Assembly: GCF_024055795.1 (NCBI RefSeq)
Contig: NZ_JAMXMY010000020.1
Location: 124,001 to 188,000 of the forward strand
Length of the DNA: 64,000 nt
Direction of reading: 5' to 3'
Source: Actinoallomurus purpureus
Lineage (GTDB): Bacteria; Actinomycetota; Actinomycetes; Streptosporangiales; Streptosporangiaceae
The notes under the pieces: generated by a model
Databases searched by the model: none
What the model was told of the DNA's origin: nothing
The model's input: the letters and a program-made list of their open reading frames with translations, nothing else
Made by a program: the position numbers and the translations under genes
Shown here: one piece after another, positions 16,139 through 24,259 of the stretch
Numbering within the stretch: the first letter of the stretch is position 1
Layout: each line of letters starts with the position of its first letter

Positions 16139-17005
16139 ATGGCATTTCACCGCGCCCGTACGACCGTCCTGCTGTTAGCCTTCGCGGCCGCCGGATGCTC
16201 CTCCGGCGGCTCCGTGACCACCGCCGCGCCGCGCGCGGCCGGGCCGCCGGGCCCGGCGGCCCCCGCCGGTACGGCCTCCGCCACGCCGGCGCCCCTCCCC
16301 TCCGACGCGGTCCGGACGACGCGGCCGCGCGCCGGCCGTTCGGCCCGCGTGTACGGCCGGTGGGGCCGTCCCGTCCTCTACGACGACTTCGGTGGCGACC
16401 GGCTGAACCCGCGCACGTGGCAGGTCTACGACGCGCGGGGCGCCCTCTCCCATCCGGGCTCCCCCGCCGGGGTCCACGTGGCGGACGGACGCCTGCGGCT
16501 CGTCGGCGGGCTCTACGGCGGTAAGGACCAGTCCGCGGGCGTCGTCTCCCGCCTCGCCCAGACGTACGGCCGCTGGGAGGCGCGCCTGCGGGCCGATCGC
16601 GGTAACGGATACTCGGCGACCGCGTTCCTGTGGCCGACGCGGCTGGGCTCCCCGGAGTGGGCGGAGATCGACTTCGCCGAGATCATCGACGGGACCCGGC
16701 GTACGGGCGGGCTGTTCATCCACCACGGCCCGGACGACCGGCAGCTGATGAGGATCGCCCACGTCGACTTCACCCGGTGGCACACCGTGGCCGTGGACTG
16801 GCTGCCCTCGCGGCTGACGTTCTGGGTGGACGGCAAGGCGGTGTGGACCTACCAGGGGCCGTTCGTGCCGAAACAAGCGGACATGCACCTGAATCTGCGG
16901 AACGAGACGGCGGACGGCTTCCGCCGCCTCGCGAGCACGCCCCGAAGGGTGACCATGGAGGTCGACTGGGTCCGGGTGTTCCGCGCGCCGGAGATCACCC
17001 GCTGA
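16139..17005 (+). CDS. Secreted lipoprotein, glycoside hydrolase family 16
   Basis: The 288-residue precursor has a short lipoprotein signal ending in the lipobox AAGC (Cys20), then a Pro/Ala-rich linker. The catalytic domain begins near residue 75 (PVLYDDFGGDRLNPRTWQVYD). The GH16 active site is EWAEIDFAEI with E176 as nucleophile, D178, and E181 as acid/base. Family 16 enzymes cut beta-1,3/1,4 glucans, galactans or related polymers. Being membrane-anchored outside, it could trim wall or capsule glycan. It is a single gene between mrp and the convergent tatB. Confidence 0.92.
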   Translation: MAFHRARTTVLLLAFAAAGCSSGGSVTTAAPRAAGPPGPAAPAGTASATPAPLPSDAVRTTRPRAGRSARVYGRWGRPVLYDDFGGDRLNPRTWQVYDARGALSHPGSPAGVHVADGRLRLVGGLYGGKDQSAGVVSRLAQTYGRWEARLRADRGNGYSATAFLWPTRLGSPEWAEIDFAEIIDGTRRTGGLFIHHGPDDRQLMRIAHVDFTRWHTVAVDWLPSRLTFWVDGKAVWTYQGPFVPKQADMHLNLRNETADGFRRLASTPRRVTMEVDWVRVFRAPEITR

Positions 17006-17028
17006 GCGCCGCCTCCACTAGGCCTCGC

Positions 17029-17355
17029 TCAGGTGGCCTCGGGGTCGTACGGCGGGCGCTCGCCGTACGGCAGGAAGGGCTCGTCTCGGACCGGCTCCTG
17101 CACGTCCAGGTCGTCGAGATCGTCGAACAGGTGCTTGGTGACGAAGCGGCGGGGATTCAGATCCGCGACGTCGAAGTCGGCGAACTCCGGGCCCAGCCCC
17201 TCCCGGAGGTCCTCCTTGGCGCTGTTGGCCATCGTGCGCAGCTGCCGAAGGGCACGACCCGCCTGGGCCGCGACCTTGGGAAGCTGGTCCGGTCCGAAGA
17301 TGATGACGGCCAGCACCACTAGGACCGCGGCCTCACCGAACCCTACGTCGAACAC
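17029..17355 (-). CDS. tatB: Sec-independent (Tat) translocase subunit TatB
   Basis: The 108-residue protein starts FDVGFGEAAVLVVLAVIIFGPDQLPKVA. This is the TatA/B N-terminal helix with the conserved FGP hinge, followed by an amphipathic helix (GRALRQLRTMANSAKEDL) and an acidic tail. It is expected to bind twin-arginine precursors together with TatC. The GTG start has GGAGG about 8 nt upstream. It lies downstream of htrA in the sigma-factor cluster, the same relative place as in mycobacteria. Confidence 0.93.
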   Translation of the reverse strand: MFDVGFGEAAVLVVLAVIIFGPDQLPKVAAQAGRALRQLRTMANSAKEDLREGLGPEFADFDVADLNPRRFVTKHLFDDLDDLDVQEPVRDEPFLPYGERPPYDPEAT

Positions 17356-17490
17356 CCGTCCTCCACATGGTGGCCACGACTCGTCCGTGGAGCCTCCGGT
17401 CCCAGCTTAACCGGGCCGGGATCAGCGGTCTCCCCTCCGTCCTGCGGCCGGCGCTCCGCCCGGTGCCCCGGCACCCTCGCCCGGCGGCCG

Positions 17491-17598
17491 GGAATCCCCT
17501 GTCCGGCGACCCGGAATCCCCTGCCGGACGACCGGGAATCCCTGCCCGGCGAGCAGGAACCCCTGCCCGCGACGGAGGATCCCGTGCCCGGCGGCCGG
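17491..17598. repeat. Five-copy degenerate 21-22 bp tandem repeat
   Basis: Units starting GGAATCCCCTG occur at 17491, 17513, 17535, 17556 and 17577 (periods 22, 22, 21, 21) in the 287-bp space between htrA and tatB. An open frame crosses it on the minus strand but looks like simple Gly/Arg repeats, so I treat it as non-coding. It may be a length-variable spacer. Confidence 0.75.
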
Positions 17599-17642
17599 GC
17601 CGCCCGCACGAGGGCGCCCTGGCCGCCGGAGGACGTGCCGCG

Positions 17643-19280
17643 TCAGTTGCCGGCCGCGAGCGTCAGCTGGACGGTCTTGCTCTGGCCGGCACGGGTGTAG
17701 ACGACCTGCACCGTGTCGCCGGGCGACTTGCTGCGGATGGCCACGATCAGCTCGTCGGCGCCGCCGATCGGCTTGCCGCCGAACGACGTGATGACGTCGC
17801 CCGACTTCAGCCCGGCCTTCTCCGCTGGGCCACCCGGAGTGATCACGCCGGTCTTGCACTGCGTGCCCGAGCCGTTCGTCGCGATCCGCGCGCCACTGCC
17901 CTGATAGGACATGTCCATGCAGGCCCCGATGATCGGGTGGGTGACCTTGCCGCCCTTGATCAGCTGCTCGGCGACCCGCTTGACCTGGTTGGCCGGGATG
18001 GCGAAGCCCAGGCCGATGCTGCCGCTCTGCTGCTTGTCGCCGCCGAGCGACTGAGCGCCCAGCGTGGCGATGGCGGAGTTCACCCCGATCACCCGGCCCT
18101 GGGAGTCGACCAGCGGGCCGCCGGAGTTCCCGGGGTTGATCGCCGCGTCGGTCTGCACAGCGCTGATGTAGGCGGACTCCCCGCCCTCGCCGCTCGTCGT
18201 GACCGGCCGGTTCAGCGCGCTGACGATGCCGGTCGTGACCGTGCCCGCCAGGCCGAGCGGTGAGCCGATCGCGATGACCGGGTCGCCGACGGCCAGGGCG
18301 TCGGAGTCGCCGAGGACGAGCGACGGGCGGCCGTCGAGCGAGGCCGGCTTGATCACCGCGATGTCGGAGTTGGGGTCGCGGCCGACGATGCTCGCCGACG
18401 TGGTCTTGCCGTCGTTGAAGACCACCTGCATGGTGCCGCCCTGGGCGGCCGGGGCGACCACGTGGTTGTTGGTGACGATGTAGCCGCCGTTGACGATGAA
18501 GCCAGTGCCCGCACCGCCCTCCGTGCCGTTCGCCACCTTGATCATGACGACGCTGGGCACGACGCGCTTGGCGATCCCCGCGACCGAACCCGGGTCGCGG
18601 TTCTTGGCGCCGGTGGAGGTCGCGCCGCCGCCCAGGTCGACCGACTTGGGGCCGTCGCCGCCGCTCGCGAGTACACCGATCCCCGCGCCCAGCGCGCCGG
18701 CGATCAGCGCGATCACCACCGAGACGGCCAGGAACACCCCCATGACCGGGCCGGACCGTTCGTTCGGCCGGGAGGAGGGCACGGGCGCCCAGTTGGGACC
18801 CGTACCTCCGGGGTGGCCACCGCCCGGCTGCGCTCCCCAGGCGTACGGGGTCGGGGACGGGTGCGGCTGGTGGTGCGGCGCGAAGAGAGGCCGGGGCGGA
18901 CCGGGCTCGCCCGGCTGACCTCCCATGCCGCCCTGGCCCTGCCCGGGCTGTCCCGGTCCCTGCGGGCCGACCTGGCCGTACTGCCCCATCTGGCCGGGCG
19001 GGCCCATCGGACCGCCCTGACCTGGGACGCCCTGACCTGGGACACCCTGGCCTGGGACGCCTTGGCCGGGGCCACCCATCGAATTGGGGTGATCGGCGGC
19101 CGGAGACGCCCCGCCGTACGGTCCCGGGTCCGGTGGCGCCATGCCCTCGTGCCGTGGCGGGCCGGAGACCAGCAGCTTGTCCGTCAGGCTCGGGGTCGCC
19201 TCCTCATCCCCGGCGTTCGGTCCGCGCACACGCCCGTCTTCTGGCGTCGGCCCCCCGGGCGCGCGGCTGTCATCCGTCAT
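17643..19280 (-). CDS. htrA: HtrA-like membrane serine protease (S1C) with PDZ domain
   Basis: The 545-residue protein has a long cytoplasmic N-terminus (1-178) rich in Pro, Gly and Gln with a VPGQG repeat at about 75-89, and one membrane helix (about 179-205). The extracytoplasmic trypsin-like domain follows, with triad H273 (TNNHVV), D306 (NSDIAVI) and S386 (NPGNSGGPL). A C-terminal PDZ domain runs about 445-540 (GLKSGDVITSFGGKPI). It degrades or refolds damaged envelope proteins. The start is firm (AAGGAG, 8 nt upstream). Context with the sigma factor, anti-sigma and RseB-like genes indicates an envelope-stress regulon. Confidence 0.94.
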   Translation of the reverse strand: MTDDSRAPGGPTPEDGRVRGPNAGDEEATPSLTDKLLVSGPPRHEGMAPPDPGPYGGASPAADHPNSMGGPGQGVPGQGVPGQGVPGQGGPMGPPGQMGQYGQVGPQGPGQPGQGQGGMGGQPGEPGPPRPLFAPHHQPHPSPTPYAWGAQPGGGHPGGTGPNWAPVPSSRPNERSGPVMGVFLAVSVVIALIAGALGAGIGVLASGGDGPKSVDLGGGATSTGAKNRDPGSVAGIAKRVVPSVVMIKVANGTEGGAGTGFIVNGGYIVTNNHVVAPAAQGGTMQVVFNDGKTTSASIVGRDPNSDIAVIKPASLDGRPSLVLGDSDALAVGDPVIAIGSPLGLAGTVTTGIVSALNRPVTTSGEGGESAYISAVQTDAAINPGNSGGPLVDSQGRVIGVNSAIATLGAQSLGGDKQQSGSIGLGFAIPANQVKRVAEQLIKGGKVTHPIIGACMDMSYQGSGARIATNGSGTQCKTGVITPGGPAEKAGLKSGDVITSFGGKPIGGADELIVAIRSKSPGDTVQVVYTRAGQSKTVQLTLAAGN

Positions 19281-19449
19281 ACCGAAGCTCCTTGCGTACC
19301 GCGCATGGACTTTGTTTCAGCGCTCCACAGTGGCGGGCGAGGCATGTGGCGAGCATAAGCGACCCCGCAGGCGAAACCATTCGTGTCGCGGCGTTACCCG
19401 ATCCCGGCTGTATCCACCTGAACGCCCTAGAAAACGCGATCTTCACCGA

Positions 19450-20520
19450 TCAGTCAAACGGGTTCGCCCATGATGTCAGCCGGTCGAGCCCGCGGCCGAG
19501 GCGGCCCCAGAAACCCGTGTCCCCGTGCGGCAGGGCCGCGACGGCGCGGTCGACGACCGGAGGCGGCGCGTCCGCCACGATCGTGTAGACGTAGCCGTGG
19601 CTGGCCCACACGGCGCGCTGCTGGACGGTGTCGCGGAGGTAGACGGTGCGGCCACCCCGGGTGGTCCGGTGCCAGTGTCCGACGCTGCTGGGGTCGAGCA
19701 TGCCGCGCTGGACGAACACCGACACGACCGAGAGCCCGTCGGAGTAGCTGAGGTGCACGACTGGGGCGCGGCTGTCCAGCTGGCGCGCGTCGTAGAGGCT
19801 GAGGTTGCCCGGGAGCGCCGACTGCACCGGCCAGCCGCGGTAGCGCAGCGCGCCCAGGTCGGCGCCGGCGAGTTCGTGCGTCCAGGGGGCCTCGATCGTC
19901 TGCGTGGACGCCTGCAGGAACATCGTCTTCGGCGCCGACGGCCGGATCTCGGTGAAGAAGGTGAGATTGACCTCACGGCCCTGCTGGTCGAGCAGCTCGC
20001 GGCGGAGCATGAGGCCGGTGGCCCGGTCGATGTGGAACCGGCCGGCGGCGGTGCCGTCGGTGCGGCGCGCCTCGATGACGGTGGTGGGCCGCCCGCAGAC
20101 CTGACCGTCGCCGGCGCGGACGACGGCGTAGTTGCGCGCGAGCAGGTCGAGCATCCTCGGCGTGTACCCGGTGAGGCCGCCTCGGGACTGCTGGGAGTCG
20201 TCGGCCTCGAACATCTGGCCGCCCTGCTCCGCGGTGGTGCTCTGCACCCGCATCCGGGTGCCCTGCCCGGGCAGGTGGGCGACGTTGACCAGCGACGTCG
20301 TCGACATGCCGCTGCGACTCCACGACGTGATGTACTGCACACCCTCGTAGGAGGTGTCGCGCGCGGCCCCCTCGGCACCACGAAGGAGCCTCAGGGCCTC
20401 GGGGTCGGAGCGCAGCCGGGCGCCGCTCGCGGTGTCACCGGTGGTCACGAACCACATCAACAGCAGCGCGGTGGCGATGCCGCCCGCCAGCCACGCGTTG
20501 TGCGAGGTCCGGTGGCTCAC
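19450..20520 (-). CDS. RseB/MucB-like sigma-factor regulatory protein
   Basis: The 356-residue protein has an N-terminal membrane or signal helix (WLAGGIATALLLMWFVTTG) and an exported body. That body resembles the lipoprotein-like MucB/RseB N-domain: EGVQYITSWSRSG, AGRFHIDRATGLMLRRELLD, LTFFTEI, then a smaller C-domain. RseB proteins bind the anti-sigma factor outside the membrane and sense lipoprotein or lipid stress. GTG 20520 overlaps the anti-sigma stop in a GTGA junction, so translation is coupled. Assignment rests on fold-like patterns and position. Confidence 0.8.
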   Translation of the reverse strand: MSHRTSHNAWLAGGIATALLLMWFVTTGDTASGARLRSDPEALRLLRGAEGAARDTSYEGVQYITSWSRSGMSTTSLVNVAHLPGQGTRMRVQSTTAEQGGQMFEADDSQQSRGGLTGYTPRMLDLLARNYAVVRAGDGQVCGRPTTVIEARRTDGTAAGRFHIDRATGLMLRRELLDQQGREVNLTFFTEIRPSAPKTMFLQASTQTIEAPWTHELAGADLGALRYRGWPVQSALPGNLSLYDARQLDSRAPVVHLSYSDGLSVVSVFVQRGMLDPSSVGHWHRTTRGGRTVYLRDTVQQRAVWASHGYVYTIVADAPPPVVDRAVAALPHGDTGFWGRLGRGLDRLTSWANPFD

Positions 20521-21092
20521 GGGTGATCGCCGGCCGTGCCCTCGGGCCGGGGGTCGGTGAGCGGGACGTCCCCGGAGGTCAGGGCGTGCTCGACGGCGAA
20601 CTGCTCGACGGACGGGGTGACGCGGGGCAGGGAGCCCGGGTCGGCGCCCGCGGCGAAGGCCGCCGAGCCGACGCCGAGCACCGCCAGCGTGGCCGCGCCC
20701 GCGAGGAGGTATCTGCCGCGCGGGAGTCGGCGCCCCGTCGCCGCCGCGCGCCGGGGACGGTTGTCGGACGGCCGGCTCGGGCGGGTGTGGGAGGGGCGGA
20801 CGTCGCCGGGCCGGGCGACGACCGGTGGCCTGGCCTGACCTGGAAGCCGGGGAACGGGCGGCGGAAGGGGGTCTCCCGGCTCGCCCATGGCCTCCAGGCG
20901 GCGCAGGAGGCCCTCGGACGGCATCGTGTCGCTCAGCGACCGGAGCCGTTTCTTGAGGCCGCGCAGGGCCTCCGCCTCGGCACGGCACTCCCCGCAGGCG
21001 GCGAGGTGGCGATGCGCCTTCTCGCGTTCGTGGTGCCCGAGCTCCCCGTCGATCAGCGCGGTGAGCCGCTCTCCCAGGTGGCCGCCGCTCAT
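20517..21092 (-). CDS. Zinc-binding anti-sigma factor (RseA/RsrA-like), membrane-bound
   Basis: The 191-residue protein has the ZAS motif H29-L-A-A-C33-G-E-C36 within an N-terminal helical domain ([24 protein letters not shown]). Next is a Pro/Arg-rich linker, one membrane helix at about 128-146 ([20 protein letters not shown]), and a short outer tail. It should hold the ECF sigma factor inactive at the membrane. Its ATG overlaps the sigma stop (ATGA), and its own stop overlaps the next gene, which ensures matched synthesis. Confidence 0.9.
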   Translation of the reverse strand: MSGGHLGERLTALIDGELGHHEREKAHRHLAACGECRAEAEALRGLKKRLRSLSDTMPSEGLLRRLEAMGEPGDPLPPPVPRLPGQARPPVVARPGDVRPSHTRPSRPSDNRPRRAAATGRRLPRGRYLLAGAATLAVLGVGSAAFAAGADPGSLPRVTPSVEQFAVEHALTSGDVPLTDPRPEGTAGDHP

Positions 21093-21715
21093 GAGGCCTC
21101 CTCGGCGGGCGGCTCCAGGCCGAGCCCTCCGGACGAGGCGGCGGCGCGCCGAGGGCCGCGGTGCTCCAGCGCGGCGCGCAGATTCGCACGGCCGCGGTGG
21201 ATCCGGCTGCGGACGGTGCCGATCTTGACGCCGAGCGTCGCCGCGATCTCCTCGTACGACAGGCCCTCGATGTCGCACAGGACCACGGCGGCGCGGTAGT
21301 CGGGCGCCAGGGCGTCGAGCGCCGCCTGGACGTCGGCGTCGAGGTTCTTGTCGTCGTAGGCCTGGGCCGGTGTGGGCTCCGCTCCGTGCAGACGCTCGGC
21401 GGCGTCCTCCGCCAGCCCCTCGAACCGGATGCGCTGGCGGCGCCGCGCCTGGTCGAGGAAGAGGTTCGTGGTGATCCGGTGCAGCCAGCCCTCGAACGTG
21501 CCAGGCTGGTAGTTGGCCAGGGATCGGAACACCCGGACGAAGACCTCCTGGGTGAGGTCCTCGGCGTCGTGGGGGTTGCCGGTGAGCCGGAAGGCGAGGC
21601 GGTAGACGCGCGCGGAGTGCTCCCGCACGACCTCGTCCCACGTCGGAGGAGTCCAGGCGATGCCGGGGTCGTGCACCGACACTCCCCTTTCACGTACGAG
21701 TTCTGCCACCGCCAT
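21089..21715 (-). CDS. sigE: ECF RNA polymerase sigma factor, SigE type
   Basis: The 208-residue protein has region 2 ([43 protein letters not shown]) and region 4 ([44 protein letters not shown]). The order sigma, zinc anti-sigma, RseB-like, HtrA, TatB fits the SigE envelope-stress module. ATG 21715 has GAAGGAAG upstream. A GTG at 21676 (residue 14) also has a strong site (AAAGGGGAG) and could give a shorter form, as alternative starts are known for mycobacterial SigE. A GGAAC-N17-CGTT promoter lies upstream, which points to autoregulation. Confidence 0.94.
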   Translation of the reverse strand: MAVAELVRERGVSVHDPGIAWTPPTWDEVVREHSARVYRLAFRLTGNPHDAEDLTQEVFVRVFRSLANYQPGTFEGWLHRITTNLFLDQARRRQRIRFEGLAEDAAERLHGAEPTPAQAYDDKNLDADVQAALDALAPDYRAAVVLCDIEGLSYEEIAATLGVKIGTVRSRIHRGRANLRAALEHRGPRRAAASSGGLGLEPPAEEAS

Positions 21716-21764
21716 ACTGCCCCGATTCTTCCTTCCCGCCTAGCCGTAGCCACGCTCTCTGAAG

Positions 21765-21790
21765 AACGTGACGGTACGCGGCGGAGTTCC
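21765..21790 (-). promoter_or_regulatory. ECF-type promoter of the sigE operon
   Basis: On the minus strand GGAAC (21790-21786) is followed by 17 nt and CGTT (21768-21765). This matches the well-known SigE/RpoE-like ECF consensus. It leaves a leader of about 45 nt before ATG 21715. Self-activation of the sigma operon is the simple reading. Confidence 0.75.
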
Positions 21791-21821
21791 CCCTCCGTAC
21801 TAGTGTTTGCCCTGCAGGCTC

Positions 21822-22475
21822 ATGCGCCCCAAGGAGGAAGTCATCGACGCGGTCGAGGCCACCCTGGCCTACGTGGAGCAATACCTCCCGGAGGACGAGC
21901 CGCTGCGCGAGGCCCGGCAGCGCGGTATGGACGTCGGGGCCACTCCGATCGGCCCGGCGGGCGGTGCGGCCCTGCGGTTCCTCGCGACCGCGATCAGCGC
22001 GCGCACGGTCGTGGAGATCGGCTCCGGGTGCGGAGTGTCCGGCATCTGGCTGCTGCGCGGCATGCGCTCCGACGGGGTGCTCACCAGCGTCGACGTCGAG
22101 CCGGAGAACCAGCGGCTGGCCCGCGAGGCGTACGCCGCCGCCGGTTTCCCGACCTCGCGGGCGCGGCTGATCGCCGGCCGTGCCCTCGACGTGCTGCCAC
22201 GTCTCACCGACGGCGCGTACGACATGGTGTTCTGCGACGCCGTCAAGCAGGAGTACCCCGACTATCTCGGCGAGGCGCTGCGGCTGCTGCGGCCCGGCGG
22301 CGTCGTCGCGTTCGACAACGCCCTGTGGCACGACCGCGTCGCCGACCGGGCCAACCGCGACCCGGACACCGTGGCGATCCGCAATCTCGGCCGGCTGGTC
22401 CGCGAGGACGATCGTCTCGTTCCCGCGCTGCTGCCGGTCGGCGACGGCCTCCTCGCCGCCGTGAAGAGCCGGTGA
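21822..22475 (+). CDS. O-methyltransferase (class I SAM, family 3)
   Basis: The 217-residue enzyme has the glycine motif VVEIGSGCGVSGIWLL, SVDVEPENQRLAREAY, YDMVFCDAVKQEYPDYL with the metal-binding-type Asp, LLRPGGVVAFDNALW, and a DGLLAAVK end. This is the pattern of cation-dependent catechol-type O-methyltransferases. It is divergent from sigE across about 105 bp, a position shared with Streptomyces relatives. The methyl acceptor is unknown. ATG 21822 is preferred over an upstream TTG. Confidence 0.9.
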   Translation: MRPKEEVIDAVEATLAYVEQYLPEDEPLREARQRGMDVGATPIGPAGGAALRFLATAISARTVVEIGSGCGVSGIWLLRGMRSDGVLTSVDVEPENQRLAREAYAAAGFPTSRARLIAGRALDVLPRLTDGAYDMVFCDAVKQEYPDYLGEALRLLRPGGVVAFDNALWHDRVADRANRDPDTVAIRNLGRLVREDDRLVPALLPVGDGLLAAVKSR

Positions 22476-22550
22476 CGACGGCGCCGCGAGGCGCGTTCTG
22501 GGCGCCGCGCAGCCGGACAAAGACCCACCGGACACCCCCTAGGTGACGCC

Positions 22551-23129
22551 GTGACGGCGGTGCGGCGGCGTACGGCGACGCAGGACGTGGCCGCGGCAGC
22601 CCGGGTCACGGTCCTGCTCGCGGTATCGGTGGCGTTCGTGGCCGGCGGCGCGCGGGGCCTGCCCGCCTTCGGCGGCGTCCTCTTCCTGATCGTCGGCGCG
22701 TCGGGGATCGCGCTGTTCGGGGGGCGGCTCGTGCTGTCGGTCGGACGGGTCGCCGGCCGCCGGCCCGTCCTGGAGTTGGACGAGCGCGAGGTGCGGCTGC
22801 CGGCGGCGTGGCCCCGGTCCCGCGCCGATGACCGTCGGCTCGCGTGGCCGGAGGTGGCCTCGGTGGTGCTCTGGAGCCAGGCGGCGCTGCGGGGCCGCCG
22901 CCTGCGGTCGGTCGAGCAGCTGACCTTCCTTCCCACGGCCGAGCGTGCCGAGGGCTCCCCACCCCCGCCGAGTGCGGAACTGCTGGCCATGGGACTGGAC
23001 GACGTGCCCGGAGTGGCGACCCTCCACTGGTCGATCGAGGTCTCGCCGGGCTGGGACACCGATCTGGCGACGATCTTCGCCGAGATCCACCGTCGCGGCG
23101 TCCCCACCGCCGACGTCCGGTCGCGGTGA
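22551..23129 (+). CDS. Conserved membrane protein with PH-like cytoplasmic part
   Basis: The 192-residue protein has two adjacent membrane helices (about 19-35 and 43-63) and then a soluble domain. Its RPVLELDEREVRLPAAWP ... LAWPEVASVVLW pattern resembles bacterial PH-like domains that follow such helices. No function can be given. It starts with GTG 22551 and sits alone between the O-methyltransferase and the first glycosyltransferase of the polysaccharide locus. Confidence 0.65.
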   Translation: MTAVRRRTATQDVAAAARVTVLLAVSVAFVAGGARGLPAFGGVLFLIVGASGIALFGGRLVLSVGRVAGRRPVLELDEREVRLPAAWPRSRADDRRLAWPEVASVVLWSQAALRGRRLRSVEQLTFLPTAERAEGSPPPPSAELLAMGLDDVPGVATLHWSIEVSPGWDTDLATIFAEIHRRGVPTADVRSR

Positions 23130-23192
23130 ACACCACGGCGGTACGCTCCCGTCGGCAGGGATGCGCGACCGCGTCATCCCGGGAGGGTTGGC

Positions 23193-24167
23193 ATGGCCGG
23201 TGCTCCTCACCCCGACCCGGACGTCTCGATCATCGTCGTGACCTACCGCAGCACCGCGTACATCGGCGAATGCGCGGAGGCCGTACGGAAGGCGTCGGCC
23301 GGCGTTTCCGCCGAGTTCATCATTGTGGACAACGCCTCGGGCGATGGCACGGCGGACGCGGCCCGTGCCGCGGCGCCGGACGCGCAGGTCGTCGAGAACG
23401 ACCGTAACGGCGGGTTCGCCCACGGCTGCCACGCCGGCGTCGCCCGGGCGCGCGGCCGGCTGCTGCTGTTCGTCAACCCCGACGCCGTACCGGCCCCGGG
23501 AAGCGTCGCGGCCCTCCTCGCGTGCGCGCGCCGTAATCCCCGAGCGGGGATCGTCGGCGGCCGGAGCGTGCTCGAGGACGGCACGCCGGACCCGCGTTCC
23601 TGGTGGGGCCGCCCGACGTTCTGGTCCACGCTGTGCTTCGCGCTCCTTCTCGGCTCGGCCTTCCCGGGCAGTCGCGTGTTCGATCCCGAGGCGCCCGGCC
23701 CCTGGACGGACGAGGAGCGGCAGGTGCCGATCGTCACCGGCGGATTCATGCTCGTCGACCGCGCTCTCTGGGATGAGCTCGGCGGTTTCGATCAGTCGAT
23801 CTTCATGTACGGCGAGGACGCCGACCTGTGCCTGCGGGCGCGGAAGGCCGGTTTCCGGCCGATGGTGACCGCGCGCGCCGAGTACCGGCACGAGGTCGGC
23901 GCCTCGTCGTCGAGCGTGCGCAAGCTCGTCCTGCTGTTCACCGGGAAGGTCACCGTGCTGCGGCGCCACCTGCCGTACGGGCGGCGCGGCGCGGGCGTAC
24001 GCCTCCTGACGCTCGGCGTCCTCCTGCGCGCGCTGCTGGGTCGCCTGGTCTCCGCGCGGCCGCAGCGGCAGGGCCGCCCGACGGCCACCGGCGCGGACTG
24101 GCGGGGGCTGTGGGCGGCGCGACGCGAATGGACCGCCGGATGGCCCGTTTCACGGTCCCGCTCGTAG
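23193..24167 (+). CDS. Family 2 glycosyltransferase (rhamnosyltransferase-like)
   Basis: The 324-residue GT-A enzyme has SIIVVTYRSTAYIGECAEAV, IIVDNASGDGT, FVNPDAVP as the metal-binding loop, and GEDADLCLRARKAGF as the acceptor-side signature. This set is typical of WbbL-type rhamnosyl or galactofuranosyl transferases. No membrane helix is clear, so it probably works at the inner membrane face on lipid-linked sugars. The ribosome site is GGGAGG, 6 nt before the ATG. It marks the left border of the exopolysaccharide locus, which also contains rmlABCD. Confidence 0.9.
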   Translation: MAGAPHPDPDVSIIVVTYRSTAYIGECAEAVRKASAGVSAEFIIVDNASGDGTADAARAAAPDAQVVENDRNGGFAHGCHAGVARARGRLLLFVNPDAVPAPGSVAALLACARRNPRAGIVGGRSVLEDGTPDPRSWWGRPTFWSTLCFALLLGSAFPGSRVFDPEAPGPWTDEERQVPIVTGGFMLVDRALWDELGGFDQSIFMYGEDADLCLRARKAGFRPMVTARAEYRHEVGASSSSVRKLVLLFTGKVTVLRRHLPYGRRGAGVRLLTLGVLLRALLGRLVSARPQRQGRPTATGADWRGLWAARREWTAGWPVSRSRS

Positions 24168-24195
24168 CGACGCGCAGCCGGATCGCGGACCTGGG

Positions 24196-24245
24196 GCCTG
24201 TCTCAAAGCCCCGCTGTCCTACTGCGCGGCGACTTCGAGACAGGC
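24196..24245. terminator. Inverted repeat between convergent glycosyltransferase genes
   Basis: Perfect 9-bp arms GCCTGTCTC / GAGACAGGC are separated by 32 nt, in the 92-bp gap between the two convergent glycosyltransferase genes. It may act as a two-way terminator. The arm sequence also recalls ends of some IS5-type elements, so a small mobile relic is possible. Confidence 0.4.
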
Positions 24246-24259
24246 ACCGGGAGACGTCC

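Noticed and set aside
17343-17609. 88-codon minus-strand frame over the tandem repeat
   Set aside because: Repeat-derived Gly/Arg/Ser composition and overlap with the tatB start; no independent support.
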